A stretch of DNA of 30,002 nt from VFJL01 sp043752345 (GCA_043752345.1 JAYUYT010000066.1:1-30002); one strand, 5' to 3'. Shown: positions 6,763 through 14,521, counted from the stretch's first letter. Numbers and translations are program-made. The notes: generated from the sequence alone by a model not told the origin.

Positions 6763-8007
6763 TTATTTTTCCACTAGAAAAGAGTAATCACAAAAATCAC
6801 CCTTTCCAAGCATATTGTGTATCACTTCGGGTTGGCCTGCAGTAAAACTGATGCTGATTCTGTCATGCGTGATCGGCTGAAAGCATTGGTTGGTAAAGGC
6901 GCGATACTCGGGATGGGTGTGATAGCTCTCAATGACATTGGCGTGTGCAAACTGTACCAGCCAGCAGAAACGGTATCGCGCTGATTCGGCAATCGCCCAA
7001 CCAGCGAAGACGCGGCGTACACCGGGGATAGTACTGAAAGACGCGCGTCCTTGTGCTATCATGGCTTCCACCTGTTGCGTACTCACGTCTTCAACGTTAT
7101 AGATGATGACATGCTCTACTGGTTGCCAAGGCCGGCACTGAATCAGAACCTCTGCCGCGCGTCCTGCCGACCCCCACAGGTGCATACAGAGTTTAATCTG
7201 TTCACGCAGGCTATCTCTGACCCCGCGCATCGTTTCGATATAGCCTTTGTCAGTGTCGGACTGCAGATTGGAGCGAATTGTCCTGGCAGCAATATCGGAT
7301 AATTCGGTGTAGCAGTTAATTTTAGCGATTCCATTTAGAATCAATTTATGGTATTGCTCTTCAGTCAGTCCGCTACCACCGTGCAGCACAAGCGGGATAC
7401 CCAGCATGTCATTGATGCGTTTCAAGCGCCCAAAATCCAGTTTAGTGCGACCCCGCTGGCGGCCATGCACCGTACCGACGGAGACCGCCAGACAGTCCAC
7501 GCCCGTACGCTCAACGTATGCTTTGGCTTCTTCTGCTGCAGTGTAAACACCCTCACCAGGGTATTTGGCTGCATTTTCACCCTCCCCACCGCCCACATAC
7601 CCTAGCTCACCTTCTACGGCTGCACCGCAGGCATGAGCCATATCTGCCACATGCCGGGTTTGAGTGATATTGACAGGAAATGACTCAAGCGAAGCATCCA
7701 TCATCACGCTATTGCAACCGAGATTAATTGCGCGCACGGCGGAGGCATGACTTGTCCCATGATCGGAATGGATGGCGATCGGTACCGAGGCGTTGCGTGC
7801 GGCATGTTCAACTGCCGGCATGATGAGTCCGAAGTCAAAATGCTCAAAGTGTGATTCAACAAGATTGAGAATGACGGGCGAGCGACAGTGTTCTGCTGCC
7901 GTAACAATCGCCTCCAAAAAATCAAGATTTACCAAGCCGAATCCACCTACCGCATAGTTATTATGGTAGGCATGATTCAGCATATCCCGCATATCCACGA
8001 GTGGCAT
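6763..8007 (-). CDS. Class II fructose-bisphosphate aldolase (GatY/KbaY-like) fused to a C-terminal Dabb domain
   Basis: This 414-residue protein joins two domains in one uninterrupted frame. Residues 1-285 are a class II ketose-bisphosphate aldolase: VGGFGLVN near the start, HSDHG (80-84, catalytic Asp82 and zinc His), SVMMDAS (100-106), VEGELG (131-136), GTVHG (178-182, zinc His181), LHGGSG (208-213, zinc His209) and KINCYTE (phosphate site). Residues about 296-390 look like a stress-responsive A+B barrel (Dabb) domain: WQPVEHVIIYNV, a helix, then LVQFAHANVIESYHTHPEYR and DRISISF. The aldolase is expected to condense dihydroxyacetone phosphate with glyceraldehyde-3-phosphate, or with erythrose-4-phosphate, in the Calvin cycle. 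The Dabb role is unknown. An AGGGA ribosome binding site precedes the ATG. It is the last gene of the cbb operon and stops 2 bp before the left direct repeat. Confidence 0.88.
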   Translation of the reverse strand: MPLVDMRDMLNHAYHNNYAVGGFGLVNLDFLEAIVTAAEHCRSPVILNLVESHFEHFDFGLIMPAVEHAARNASVPIAIHSDHGTSHASAVRAINLGCNSVMMDASLESFPVNITQTRHVADMAHACGAAVEGELGYVGGGEGENAAKYPGEGVYTAAEEAKAYVERTGVDCLAVSVGTVHGRQRGRTKLDFGRLKRINDMLGIPLVLHGGSGLTEEQYHKLILNGIAKINCYTELSDIAARTIRSNLQSDTDKGYIETMRGVRDSLREQIKLCMHLWGSAGRAAEVLIQCRPWQPVEHVIIYNVEDVSTQQVEAMIAQGRASFSTIPGVRRVFAGWAIAESARYRFCWLVQFAHANVIESYHTHPEYRAFTNQCFQPITHDRISISFTAGQPEVIHNMLGKGDFCDYSFLVEK

Positions 8008-8034
8008 GTTTTTCCCTATATCCTTTGCTGTGCT

Positions 8035-8421
8035 TTACACTTCTTCACACCCATGAATCAAGATCTGGTTGAGCGCTTGATGCAGGTCATCCAGTGCTGA
8101 GCCCATGATGAGGCCAGCGCAGTTATGATAAAGCCATAATTCACATGCGACGGGCTGATACAGATTATTGCGCGCGTGAATTTGAAATTCGCGCCATGCC
8201 ATTACCGGTTGGTCATCGGCAAAACTGTCAACACATAACCAGATGGCGCTGTTAAGGATTACTACCAAACCGCGATGCAGCGGCAGTGGTACACGCAAGG
8301 GGCTGCCTAGTCGCAACAAGGCGAGGCGTCCCCGGTTATAACAGGCCGCTTCAATCTTCTTGGGGAAAATGCGCAAGGGGAGAGTCAGCGTATCCATACC
8401 AGTTACAGTGCCATCGTTCAC
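8035..8421 (-). CDS. Uncharacterised protein encoded in the cbb operon
   Basis: I do not recognise a family. The protein has 128 residues from the GTG at 8421, or 120 from the ATG at 8397; a frame from the ATG at 8463 would overlap cbbX by 38 nt. It has no signal peptide and no clear membrane segment. It contains hydrophobic beta-like stretches (LVVILNSAIWLCVDSF, CELWLYHNCAGLIMGS), a MAWREFQIHARNN segment, and ends in DLHQALNQILIHG. It lies 4-28 nt after cbbX and 27 nt before the aldolase, in the same direction, so it is cotranscribed with them. A role in RuBisCO assembly, activation or regulation is possible from position only. Confidence 0.75.
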   Translation of the reverse strand: MNDGTVTGMDTLTLPLRIFPKKIEAACYNRGRLALLRLGSPLRVPLPLHRGLVVILNSAIWLCVDSFADDQPVMAWREFQIHARNNLYQPVACELWLYHNCAGLIMGSALDDLHQALNQILIHGCEEV

Positions 8422-8425
8422 CTGT

Positions 8426-9319
8426 CTATTTTTTTGTTTCCGTACCGGAATTGGATTCACCATCGAGCTTGCCTTCGAGGAATACGCGGCTGGCTAGAAT
8501 GTCTTCCGCTTCAAGCGTCATGAGATCAATTTTGGCCAATGATTTCTTCGCTCCCTCAAACAAGCGATTGGCTTGGCGCAGCCGCGCCCGGTCAAGGGCG
8601 TTGCGAACCGAGCGGGCATTGGCGAAATGCTCCAGCTTCATGCGTAGCCGGATATAATCACCGAAAGCTTTTTCGCCTTCGGGACTAAAGCGGTAATTCT
8701 GGGCCGCCAGCATCAGTCTGGCGATCGCAAGTAATTCATCTGCATCGTAATCCGGAAAGTCGATGTGGTGCGCGATACGCGAACGCATGCCGGGATTGCT
8801 ATGGAAGAACTTTTCCATCCTGTCTTTATAGCCGGCCAGGATTACGACTAGGTCATCGCGGTTATTCTCCATCGTTTGCAGCAGGATTTCTATGGATTCA
8901 GCGCCATAATCGCGTTCGTTCTCGGGTTTATAGAGGTAATAGGCCTCATCGATAAACAGCACTCCCCCCATCGCTTTCTTCAGTACTTCTTTGGTCTTGG
9001 GGGCGGTATGGCCGATATATTGACCCACCAGATCGTCGCGGGTGACGGAAACAAGGTGTCCTTCACGGACATAACCCAGGCGGTGTAAGATTTCGGCCAT
9101 GCGTAGCGCTACAGTAGTCTTGCCGGTACCAGGGTTGCCGGTAAAACACATGTGTAGACTAGGTGCCCCGGCGGTCAGGCCCAATTTCTTGCGCACGCGG
9201 TCGACGAGCAATAGCGCCGCCGTCTCGCGGATGCGGGTTTTCACGGGTTTCAAGCCGATCAATTCACGATCAAGCTTATCCAGCACTTCCTTGATGTTGG
9301 AAGCGCGGAATTTCTGCAT
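8426..9319 (-). CDS. cbbX: CbbX, AAA+ activase of red-type RuBisCO, probably with shifted N-terminus
   Basis: CbbX is the hexameric AAA+ motor that pulls on the large-subunit C-terminal tail to release inhibitory sugar phosphates. From the ATG at 9319 the protein has 297 residues with ELIGLKPVKTRIRE, Walker A GNPGTGKTT (61-69), pore-loop YIGHTAPKTKE, Walker B VLFIDEAYYLY (120-130) and HFANARSVRNALDRARLRQANR (arginine and sensor region). The N-terminus looks disturbed. An in-frame ATG at 9398 opens a frame that ends PVDLDAE just where this one begins FRASNIKEVLDKLD; the two would join into a normal CbbX start if one T of the run at 9311-9313 were absent. Translation may restart at 9319, or the frameshift may be a sequence error. 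Residues lost would be about 29. It is followed closely by the unknown gene. Confidence 0.93.
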   Translation of the reverse strand: MQKFRASNIKEVLDKLDRELIGLKPVKTRIRETAALLLVDRVRKKLGLTAGAPSLHMCFTGNPGTGKTTVALRMAEILHRLGYVREGHLVSVTRDDLVGQYIGHTAPKTKEVLKKAMGGVLFIDEAYYLYKPENERDYGAESIEILLQTMENNRDDLVVILAGYKDRMEKFFHSNPGMRSRIAHHIDFPDYDADELLAIARLMLAAQNYRFSPEGEKAFGDYIRLRMKLEHFANARSVRNALDRARLRQANRLFEGAKKSLAKIDLMTLEAEDILASRVFLEGKLDGESNSGTETKK

Positions 9320-9398
9320 CCAGATCAACCGGACTGCTATCGGAAGGGGTAAGTTCTTTCGTATGTTTTTTCACGTTTGATCCATACAATAAAGCCAT
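9320..9398 (-). pseudogene. cbbX: Frameshifted 5' part of cbbX
   Basis: The frame from the ATG at 9398 reads MALLYGSNVKKHTKEL, then TPSDSSPVDLDAE, and runs into an early stop in the +1 frame (IPRFQHQGSAG, stop). VDL-AE followed by F-ASG/N-I-EVLD is what I would expect for a continuous CbbX start. A single extra base in the AAA (minus strand) at 9311-9313 separates it from the main frame. It is listed separately so that the 5' piece is not overlooked. Confidence 0.6.
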
Positions 9399-9580
9399 GC
9401 AAACTTCATTCGGGAAATCTATCAACCAAAATGACAGTTATCTTGTGTTGGAAACCGGTTTGTTAAGATCGGTTTTATGCAACAATACGGCAAATTTTTT
9501 GCCAGCAACAAAGAGCAGGAGGGGAGATGGTAGAAGTCAATTTCCGTAACTCGTCGGTCTTTCCCCCCACTCCAATCATT

Positions 9581-9611
9581 TCCCTTCCCCTTCAAAAAAA
9601 AGGGGAAGGGA
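9581..9611 (-). terminator. Strong intercistronic hairpin after cbbS (attenuator or 3' stabiliser)
   Basis: TCCCTTCCCCTT (9581-9592) pairs perfectly with AAGGGGAAGGGA (9600-9611) around a loop of mostly A (T on the transcript). It begins 8 nt past the cbbS stop. No U-tract follows on the minus strand, so it is more likely a partial terminator or RNase barrier that keeps cbbLS transcript abundant relative to cbbX and later genes. The rest of the 220-bp cbbS-cbbX gap shows nothing further that I can support. Confidence 0.6.
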
Positions 9612-9619
9612 GTCCTTCG

Positions 9620-10054
9620 TTAATACCGCTCACCCTCCGGCTTGTCGGCCGCATAGGAGTGAATAGTGTAACTAATACTCCGGCCTGCCCCCTCTTGGCG
9701 CACCACACTAAAGCCCGGTTCTGTCTTCGGTCGATTGACGATATATGACATAGTTGGGCTCTCCACACCGCGCGTCGAGTTAAACGCTGTAACGCGGATA
9801 TAGTGGTTCGGGAAAGTCTTGCGGCAGCTGTTGATTTCCATCAGAATCCCAGCAGGATCTTTCAAATCAAACATCGGATTGCCGAACATTTCCCAATAGG
9901 TGTTGCGAGGATGTGGATCATCGGTGTACTCGATACCTATCGCCCAGCCATTCTTCAACGCATATTTGATTTGCGCCGAGATTTGCTTGTCCGTCAGCGG
10001 GGGCAGGAAAGAGAACTGACCTTGCGTGACACGATTTCCTACATTGGTCATCAT
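9620..10054 (-). CDS. cbbS: RuBisCO small subunit, red-type form I
   Basis: The 144-residue protein begins MMTNVGNRVTQGQFSFLPPL and contains DKQISAQIKYALKNGWAIGIEY, RNTYWEMFGNPMFD and NSCRKTFPNHYIRVTAFN. After the core it has a C-terminal extension (SYIVNRPKTEPGFSVVRQEG and onward), which forms the beta-hairpin that fills the central channel of red-type enzymes and helps assembly. This tail separates it from green-type small subunits. With CbbL it makes the L8S8 enzyme fixing CO2 on ribulose-1,5-bisphosphate. An AGGAG ribosome binding site lies before the tandem ATG codons. It follows cbbL by 22 nt. Confidence 0.97.
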   Translation of the reverse strand: MMTNVGNRVTQGQFSFLPPLTDKQISAQIKYALKNGWAIGIEYTDDPHPRNTYWEMFGNPMFDLKDPAGILMEINSCRKTFPNHYIRVTAFNSTRGVESPTMSYIVNRPKTEPGFSVVRQEGAGRSISYTIHSYAADKPEGERY

Positions 10055-10076
10055 AATTATTTTCTCCTAGGTGTGA

Positions 10077-11552
10077 TTAGACGCTGGCCGTGGTGGATGG
10101 CACAAAATCGGCGGTGTCGGTGGATTCGTAATTGAAGCTGATATCCTTCCACGTCTCTAGTGCTTGTTTAAGCGGCGTGCACCACTTGGCGGCAGCCTCG
10201 AGGATCTGCGGACCTTCCTTCAGATAATCGCGGCCTTCGTTGCGCGCCAGTATCATCGCTTCCAGCGCAACACGATTGGCAACCGCGCCAGCTTGAATGC
10301 CTTGCGGATGACCGATGGTGCCACCGCCGAACTGCAGTATCACGTCTTCGCCGAGATAATGAATCAACTGATGCATCTGACCGGCATGAATGCCACCCGA
10401 AGCAACCGGCATAACCTTATTTAGCGAAGCCCAGTCTTGCTCAAAGAACAGACCTTTTTCGAGTTGCACCGGCGTGTGCGTATCGAGCAGAGTATCGTAA
10501 AAGCCCCGGATCATGAGCGGATCACCCTCGAGCTTGCCAACGACCGTACCGGCGTGAATATGATCTACACCTGCCATTCGCATCCACTTGCAGATCACGC
10601 GGAAATTCATGCCGTGATTTTTCTGCCGCGAGTAGGTCGAATTACCGGCACGATGCAGATGCAAAATCATGTCGTTCTTACGCGCCCATTTTGCCATCGA
10701 CTGGATCGCAGTGTAGCCAATCACCAAGTCGATCATGACGATGACCGAACCTAATTGCTTGGCGAATTCCGCGCGTTCGTACATGTCTTCCATGGTGCCC
10801 GCAGTGACGTTCAGGTAATGGCCCTTGACTTCACCAGTAGCGGCAGAAGCCTTGTTCACCGCTTCCATGCAATAGAGAAAACGGTCACGCCAATGCATGA
10901 AAGGCTGTGAATTGATGTTCTCGTCGTCTTTCATGAAGTCAAGACCACCCTTGAGCCCTTCGTATACCACGCGCCCGTAGTTACGGCCAGAAAGACCCAG
11001 CTTCGGTTTGGTAGTGGCCCCCAGCAATGGCCTGCCGAATTTGTCGAGGCGCTCGCGTTCCACTACGACGCCGGTGGCGGGACCCTGGAAAGTTTTGAGG
11101 TATGCGACCGGAATGCGCATGTCTTCCAGGCGCAGCGCCTTGACCGCTTTGAAGCCGAACACATTGCCGATAATGGAAGCGGTCAGGTTGGCGATCGACC
11201 CCCCCTCGAACAGATCCATGTCATAAGCGATGTAGGCGAAGTACTGTGCTTCGTTCTTGGTGCCAGGACCGGTGTTGGGCACCAGTTCAGAGCGGTAGGC
11301 CTTGGCACGGTAGAGTTCACACGCGGTCAGGCGGTCAGTCCATACCACGGTCCAGGTAGCGGTGGAGGATTCGCCGGCGACTGCGGCGGCAGCTTCCTCA
11401 TGATCCACTCCGGGTTGTGGGGTGATGCGGAACAGGGCGATAACATCCGTGTCTTTGGGTACGTAACCAGGTTCCCAGTAGCCCATTTTCTTGTACGGAA
11501 TGACACCAGACTTGTAGCGGTCTTTACCTTCTTTGATCGTTTCGGAAGCCAT
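10077..11552 (-). CDS. cbbL: RuBisCO large subunit, red-type form I
   Basis: The 491-residue protein is a full-length form I large subunit of the red lineage (IC/ID-like). It has the catalytic TKPKLGLSGRNYG loop, the carbamylated lysine in GLDFMKDDENINSQPF, HLHRAGNSTYSRQKNHG, loop 6 GTVVGKLEGD, SGGIHAGQMHQL and GGGTIGHPQGIQAG. The C-terminus, NYESTDTADFVPSTTASV, is the tail on which CbbX acts. The ATG at 11552 is chosen because a GGAG ribosome binding site lies 9 nt upstream and MASETIKEGKDRYKSGVIPY is the usual red-type start; a longer frame to 11690 runs through the promoter. It heads the operon cbbL-cbbS-cbbX-unknown-aldolase and is divergent from cbbR. Confidence 0.98.
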   Translation of the reverse strand: MASETIKEGKDRYKSGVIPYKKMGYWEPGYVPKDTDVIALFRITPQPGVDHEEAAAAVAGESSTATWTVVWTDRLTACELYRAKAYRSELVPNTGPGTKNEAQYFAYIAYDMDLFEGGSIANLTASIIGNVFGFKAVKALRLEDMRIPVAYLKTFQGPATGVVVERERLDKFGRPLLGATTKPKLGLSGRNYGRVVYEGLKGGLDFMKDDENINSQPFMHWRDRFLYCMEAVNKASAATGEVKGHYLNVTAGTMEDMYERAEFAKQLGSVIVMIDLVIGYTAIQSMAKWARKNDMILHLHRAGNSTYSRQKNHGMNFRVICKWMRMAGVDHIHAGTVVGKLEGDPLMIRGFYDTLLDTHTPVQLEKGLFFEQDWASLNKVMPVASGGIHAGQMHQLIHYLGEDVILQFGGGTIGHPQGIQAGAVANRVALEAMILARNEGRDYLKEGPQILEAAAKWCTPLKQALETWKDISFNYESTDTADFVPSTTASV

Positions 11553-11601
11553 AATTATCTCCAAGTTGTTGAAAAAACCGCACCATGTCCACTTTTCAAG
11601 A

Positions 11602-11630
11602 AATATGAACAGCAGGCAATACCAATTCAA
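11602..11630 (-). promoter_or_regulatory. Candidate cbbL promoter
   Basis: On the minus strand TTGAAT (11630-11625) and CATATT (11607-11602) are separated by 17 bp. A start near 11595 would leave a leader of about 43 nt carrying the GGAG site before the ATG at 11552. Confidence 0.5.
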
Positions 11631-11659
11631 TAACAAAGTATTTTCCGGCGCGTTGTATG

Positions 11660-11735
11660 CATCATGTAATTTAATTATCATAAATAACAATCAAACTTAT
11701 CGATAAGATTAATAGACTAATACCTATGGATAACA
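11660..11735. promoter_or_regulatory. Candidate CbbR operator region between cbbL and cbbR
   Basis: This AT-rich stretch contains the perfect palindrome CTTATCGATAAG (11696-11707) and a nearby TTA-N6-TAA element (TTAATAGACTAA), consistent with LysR-type T-N11-A/TNA-N7-TNA half sites. It lies just upstream of the putative cbbL -35 box and immediately before cbbR, the position expected for a regulator that activates cbbL and represses itself. Assignment is from pattern and position only. Confidence 0.5.
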
Positions 11736-11745
11736 GGAGTGATTC

Positions 11746-12735
11746 ATGCGTCATAGCACCTTGCGTCAACTTGAAGTTTTTGAAACTATTGCCCGTCTGG
11801 GAAGTTTTACACGCGCCGCAGAAGAGCTATTCTTGACTCAACCCACGGTGTCGATGCAAATCAAGAAATTAACCGATGCAGTCGGTTTGCCGCTGTTCGA
11901 GCAAGTTGGCAAGAAAATGTATCTCACCGATGCCGGACGCGAGTTGCATCAAACCTGCCGCGGCATTTTCGAACACCTCACGCAGTTCGAGATGGTTGCG
12001 GCAGATATGAAAGGGCTGAAGGCTGGCAAACTGCGGCTTGCGGTGGTGACTACCGCAAAATATTTCGCGCCGCGCTTGCTGGGGATGTTTTGCCAGCAAT
12101 ATCCGGGCGTCGAGGTATCGTTCAAAGTGTCCAACCGTGAGCGTGTATTGGAACGCTTGGCAGACAATCAGGACGATCTCTATATCTTGGGTCAGCCGCC
12201 GGAGGAAGTGGGTGCGGTGGCACAGGCGTTCTTGGAGAATCCGCTGGTCGTGCTTGCACCGGTCAATCATCCGCTTGCCAATAAGAAAAAAATCACGCTC
12301 AGGCGTATAGCCGAGGAACCATTTTTATCGCGGGAGCCCGGTTCCGGTACGCGCATTGCGACGGAACGTATTTTCTCTGAACAGGGTTTGAAATTAAAAA
12401 TACGAATGGAATTAGGAAGTAATGAGGCGATCAAGCAAGCGATTATTGGCGGCTTGGGCATTTCAGTCTTGTCACGCCACACCTTGGCGCTGGATGCGCC
12501 CATGGGACAACTCGCTGTGCTCGATGTGCAGGGCTTTCCGATTGCTCGGCAGTGGTACTACGCCTACCCATCAGGAAAACAGTTGTCTATTGTGGCGCAG
12601 GCATTTTTGGGTTACTTACAGAAAGCACCGCAGTTTTTGATTGAAGTATCGTGCCACCACGCGAATACCGGACACTGCCCGCTTCTACCCAATGGCAAGG
12701 ATGGGGCGACGTTGACGGGAGAGAGCTCCGCATAA
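11746..12735 (+). CDS. cbbR: LysR-type regulator CbbR
   Basis: The 329-residue protein has an N-terminal winged helix-turn-helix (STLRQLEVFETIARLGSFTR, then AEELFLTQPTVSMQIKKL) and a C-terminal periplasmic-binding-type effector domain with LRLAVVTTAKYFAPRLLG, EEPFLSREPGSGTR and GGLGISVLSRHTL. The FAPRLLG and EPGSGTR segments are common in CbbR proteins, which sense Calvin-cycle metabolites and activate the divergent cbb operon. It is divergent from cbbL with 193 bp between start codons, and an AGGAG site precedes the ATG. The end carries about 25 extra residues (CHHANTGHCPLLPNGKDG onward), beyond the usual length near 305; this tail abuts the insertion-sequence relic and may have been added by a nearby rearrangement. 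Confidence 0.95.
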   Translation: MRHSTLRQLEVFETIARLGSFTRAAEELFLTQPTVSMQIKKLTDAVGLPLFEQVGKKMYLTDAGRELHQTCRGIFEHLTQFEMVAADMKGLKAGKLRLAVVTTAKYFAPRLLGMFCQQYPGVEVSFKVSNRERVLERLADNQDDLYILGQPPEEVGAVAQAFLENPLVVLAPVNHPLANKKKITLRRIAEEPFLSREPGSGTRIATERIFSEQGLKLKIRMELGSNEAIKQAIIGGLGISVLSRHTLALDAPMGQLAVLDVQGFPIARQWYYAYPSGKQLSIVAQAFLGYLQKAPQFLIEVSCHHANTGHCPLLPNGKDGATLTGESSA

Positions 12736-12817
12736 AACAACGTCAGCTTCTCCGACAATTGTTCCATATGATCCATCTACCTAGTTGGATTCGAGCCTGC
12801 AATCAAAGAAGAAAAAT

Positions 12818-13063
12818 TCACATATAAGCCATTGTTATTACTGGTGCCGACACCAAGAGCCGCCTGGGCTTACTGTTCTCCTGCTCTAGCGCCCTGAGCC
12901 GCTGAGCATCTGAGACAGTCATCCTGCCAAATTTGGCCTTCCAGTTGTAATACGTAGCTTCGCCGATGCCGTACTTACGACAGACCTCGGCTACCTTCAT
13001 CCCAGCCTCCGTCTCCTTCAAGATCCCGATAATTTGCTCTTCCGTTAAACGCTTCTTCATCAT
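12818..13063 (-). pseudogene. Relic of IS3-family transposase OrfA
   Basis: The 81-residue frame starts MMKKRLTEEQIIGILKETEA and continues with GMKVAEVCRKYGIGEATYYNWK and MTVSDAQRLRALEQEN, the helix-turn-helix and leucine-zipper parts of IS3-family OrfA (IS407/IS2-like). The expected end (about KLKRLLADAMLDNAALKDLL) is replaced after residue 70 by an unrelated tail, RLLVSAPVITMAYM. No OrfB, catalytic DDE segment or terminal inverted repeats are present in the flanks (12736-12817 and 13064-13163), so the element is dead. It lies between cbbR and the DUF3422 gene, inside the segment bounded by the direct repeats. Confidence 0.85.
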
Positions 13064-13163
13064 TTTCGTACTATTTCAAGGTTTCAGGTCACTTGGAGTT
13101 CTGCCAATAACTGTATGAATAAGGATAAAAGTCAAAAATCTCAAATGCGCCAAGAAGAGACGC

Positions 13164-14495
13164 TCAGGCCTGAAAGCGTCGGTGAATCCGCCGCGTTAAC
13201 CACGCCACACCCCACAATACCACCGGGATCATTGCACCTGCAGCGATTTCCGGATTGATCGGCAACCCCGCTGCATTGGCCGCCTTTCCCGCGTAAAGCA
13301 CAAGGCTGATCACGTAGTACGAGATCGCCGCGATCGAGAGCCCTTCCACCGTTCTCTGCAAGCGTAGCTGCAGTTCCTGACCACGTGTCAGCTTGGCCAG
13401 CAACTGTTGGTTCTGCGCCTCTGTGGCGATGTCCACACGCGTGCGTAGCAGCCCACCGGCGCGTTCGATACGCTGCGACAGCGACGCTAGCCGCTGCGCT
13501 GTGGCCGCCACCGTGGCGATAGCCGGCGACAATCGGCGCTGCATGAACTCGCCCACTGTTTGCGTGCCGGGAATAGGTTTTTCGCGCAGCTCAGCGATGC
13601 GTTGGAGTACCAGCGCGTTGTAAGCCTGCGTGGCAGAAAAGCGATACATGTGTTCGGCAGTCGCCCGCTCCACACGCGCCGCTAACGCTACCAGTGTATC
13701 CAGCAGATCTTGGTCGCTATCGTGTTTACCTTCAAGGCGTGCGGTGATGGTTGACAGCACGGCCTCGGATTCGGCTAGCATCGGTCCAAGTGCTTTGGCA
13801 ACTGGCAGACCACGCAATGCCATCAGGCGATATGTTTCCAGCTCCAGTAGTCGTGACGAGATCCGTCCTGCGCGGGTCTCGCTAGTGTCAGCTGGGGCCA
13901 ACACCAACATGCGTTCAAAACCGCTGTCCCGCAAGCGAAAGTCGGTGACGACGATCGAATGGCCATGCCCCATCATCGATGCCACCACAGCATGGTCGCC
14001 GAACCAGTGGCGCGCACGATCCAGCAAGACCTCCGGATCCGCCAAACTCTCGGCCAGCATCACGAGCTTGATGGCTGCTACAGTTCGGCCAGGAATGGCT
14101 CGTAGCCAGGCGGCATCCAGTGACAATGAAGAGAGCAGTTCAGGATTGGCTGCGTCCAGCGATGCATGTGGCGGGAGTGCCTGCACTAGCGAGTAACGGG
14201 TAAATTCGCTATGGCGTTCCCACTTTAGTGTGTGATCCGTGGAACGCAGGCGCAGGAAGTTCTCTTGCAGATCGGCAGGTGTTAATTTTCCCTGTCCGGG
14301 CAGGCGATTCAAGTGTTGGCATTCCGCTTCACGACTGACGCCTTCGTTTAGCACAGCAATGAAGACTACAAGTGCCGGCAGGCGAATGCGTGCCGCCGGA
14401 CGAGCGTGCACCTCGTTGTGCAGCACTTCGCGTTGTGGGTCGTTAGGTGGCAACGCCGGATTTGGATTACGGATTGGCTGGTTCATCGAGGGCAT
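13164..14495 (-). CDS. DUF3422 family membrane-anchored protein
   Basis: The protein has 443 residues from the ATG at 14495 (MPSMNQPIRN); an ATG three codons later at 14486 is equally possible, and a GTG at 14528 would begin inside the direct repeat. The N-terminal part has the family signature LHNEVHARPAARIRLPA, and the long middle contains charged helices. Two membrane segments close the C-terminus (SIAAISYYVISLVLYAG and IAAGAMIPVVLWGVAWL), followed by RRIHRRFQA. DUF3422 proteins have no established function. It has no evident tie to the Calvin cycle, yet it lies between the repeats with the cbb genes and starts just 27 bp from the right repeat edge. Confidence 0.88.
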   Translation of the reverse strand: MPSMNQPIRNPNPALPPNDPQREVLHNEVHARPAARIRLPALVVFIAVLNEGVSREAECQHLNRLPGQGKLTPADLQENFLRLRSTDHTLKWERHSEFTRYSLVQALPPHASLDAANPELLSSLSLDAAWLRAIPGRTVAAIKLVMLAESLADPEVLLDRARHWFGDHAVVASMMGHGHSIVVTDFRLRDSGFERMLVLAPADTSETRAGRISSRLLELETYRLMALRGLPVAKALGPMLAESEAVLSTITARLEGKHDSDQDLLDTLVALAARVERATAEHMYRFSATQAYNALVLQRIAELREKPIPGTQTVGEFMQRRLSPAIATVAATAQRLASLSQRIERAGGLLRTRVDIATEAQNQQLLAKLTRGQELQLRLQRTVEGLSIAAISYYVISLVLYAGKAANAAGLPINPEIAAGAMIPVVLWGVAWLTRRIHRRFQA

Positions 14496-14521
14496 TTTAC
14501 CCTGTGCGGAGCAGGCGGGTA

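Noticed and set aside
11553..11690. N-terminal extension of cbbL by 46 residues
   Set aside because: It covers the promoter region; the ATG at 11552 has a good ribosome site and matches the usual start.
13630..14196. 188-residue plus-strand frame
   Set aside because: Antisense shadow of the DUF3422 gene, with low-complexity Ser/Arg-rich composition and no recognisable motif.
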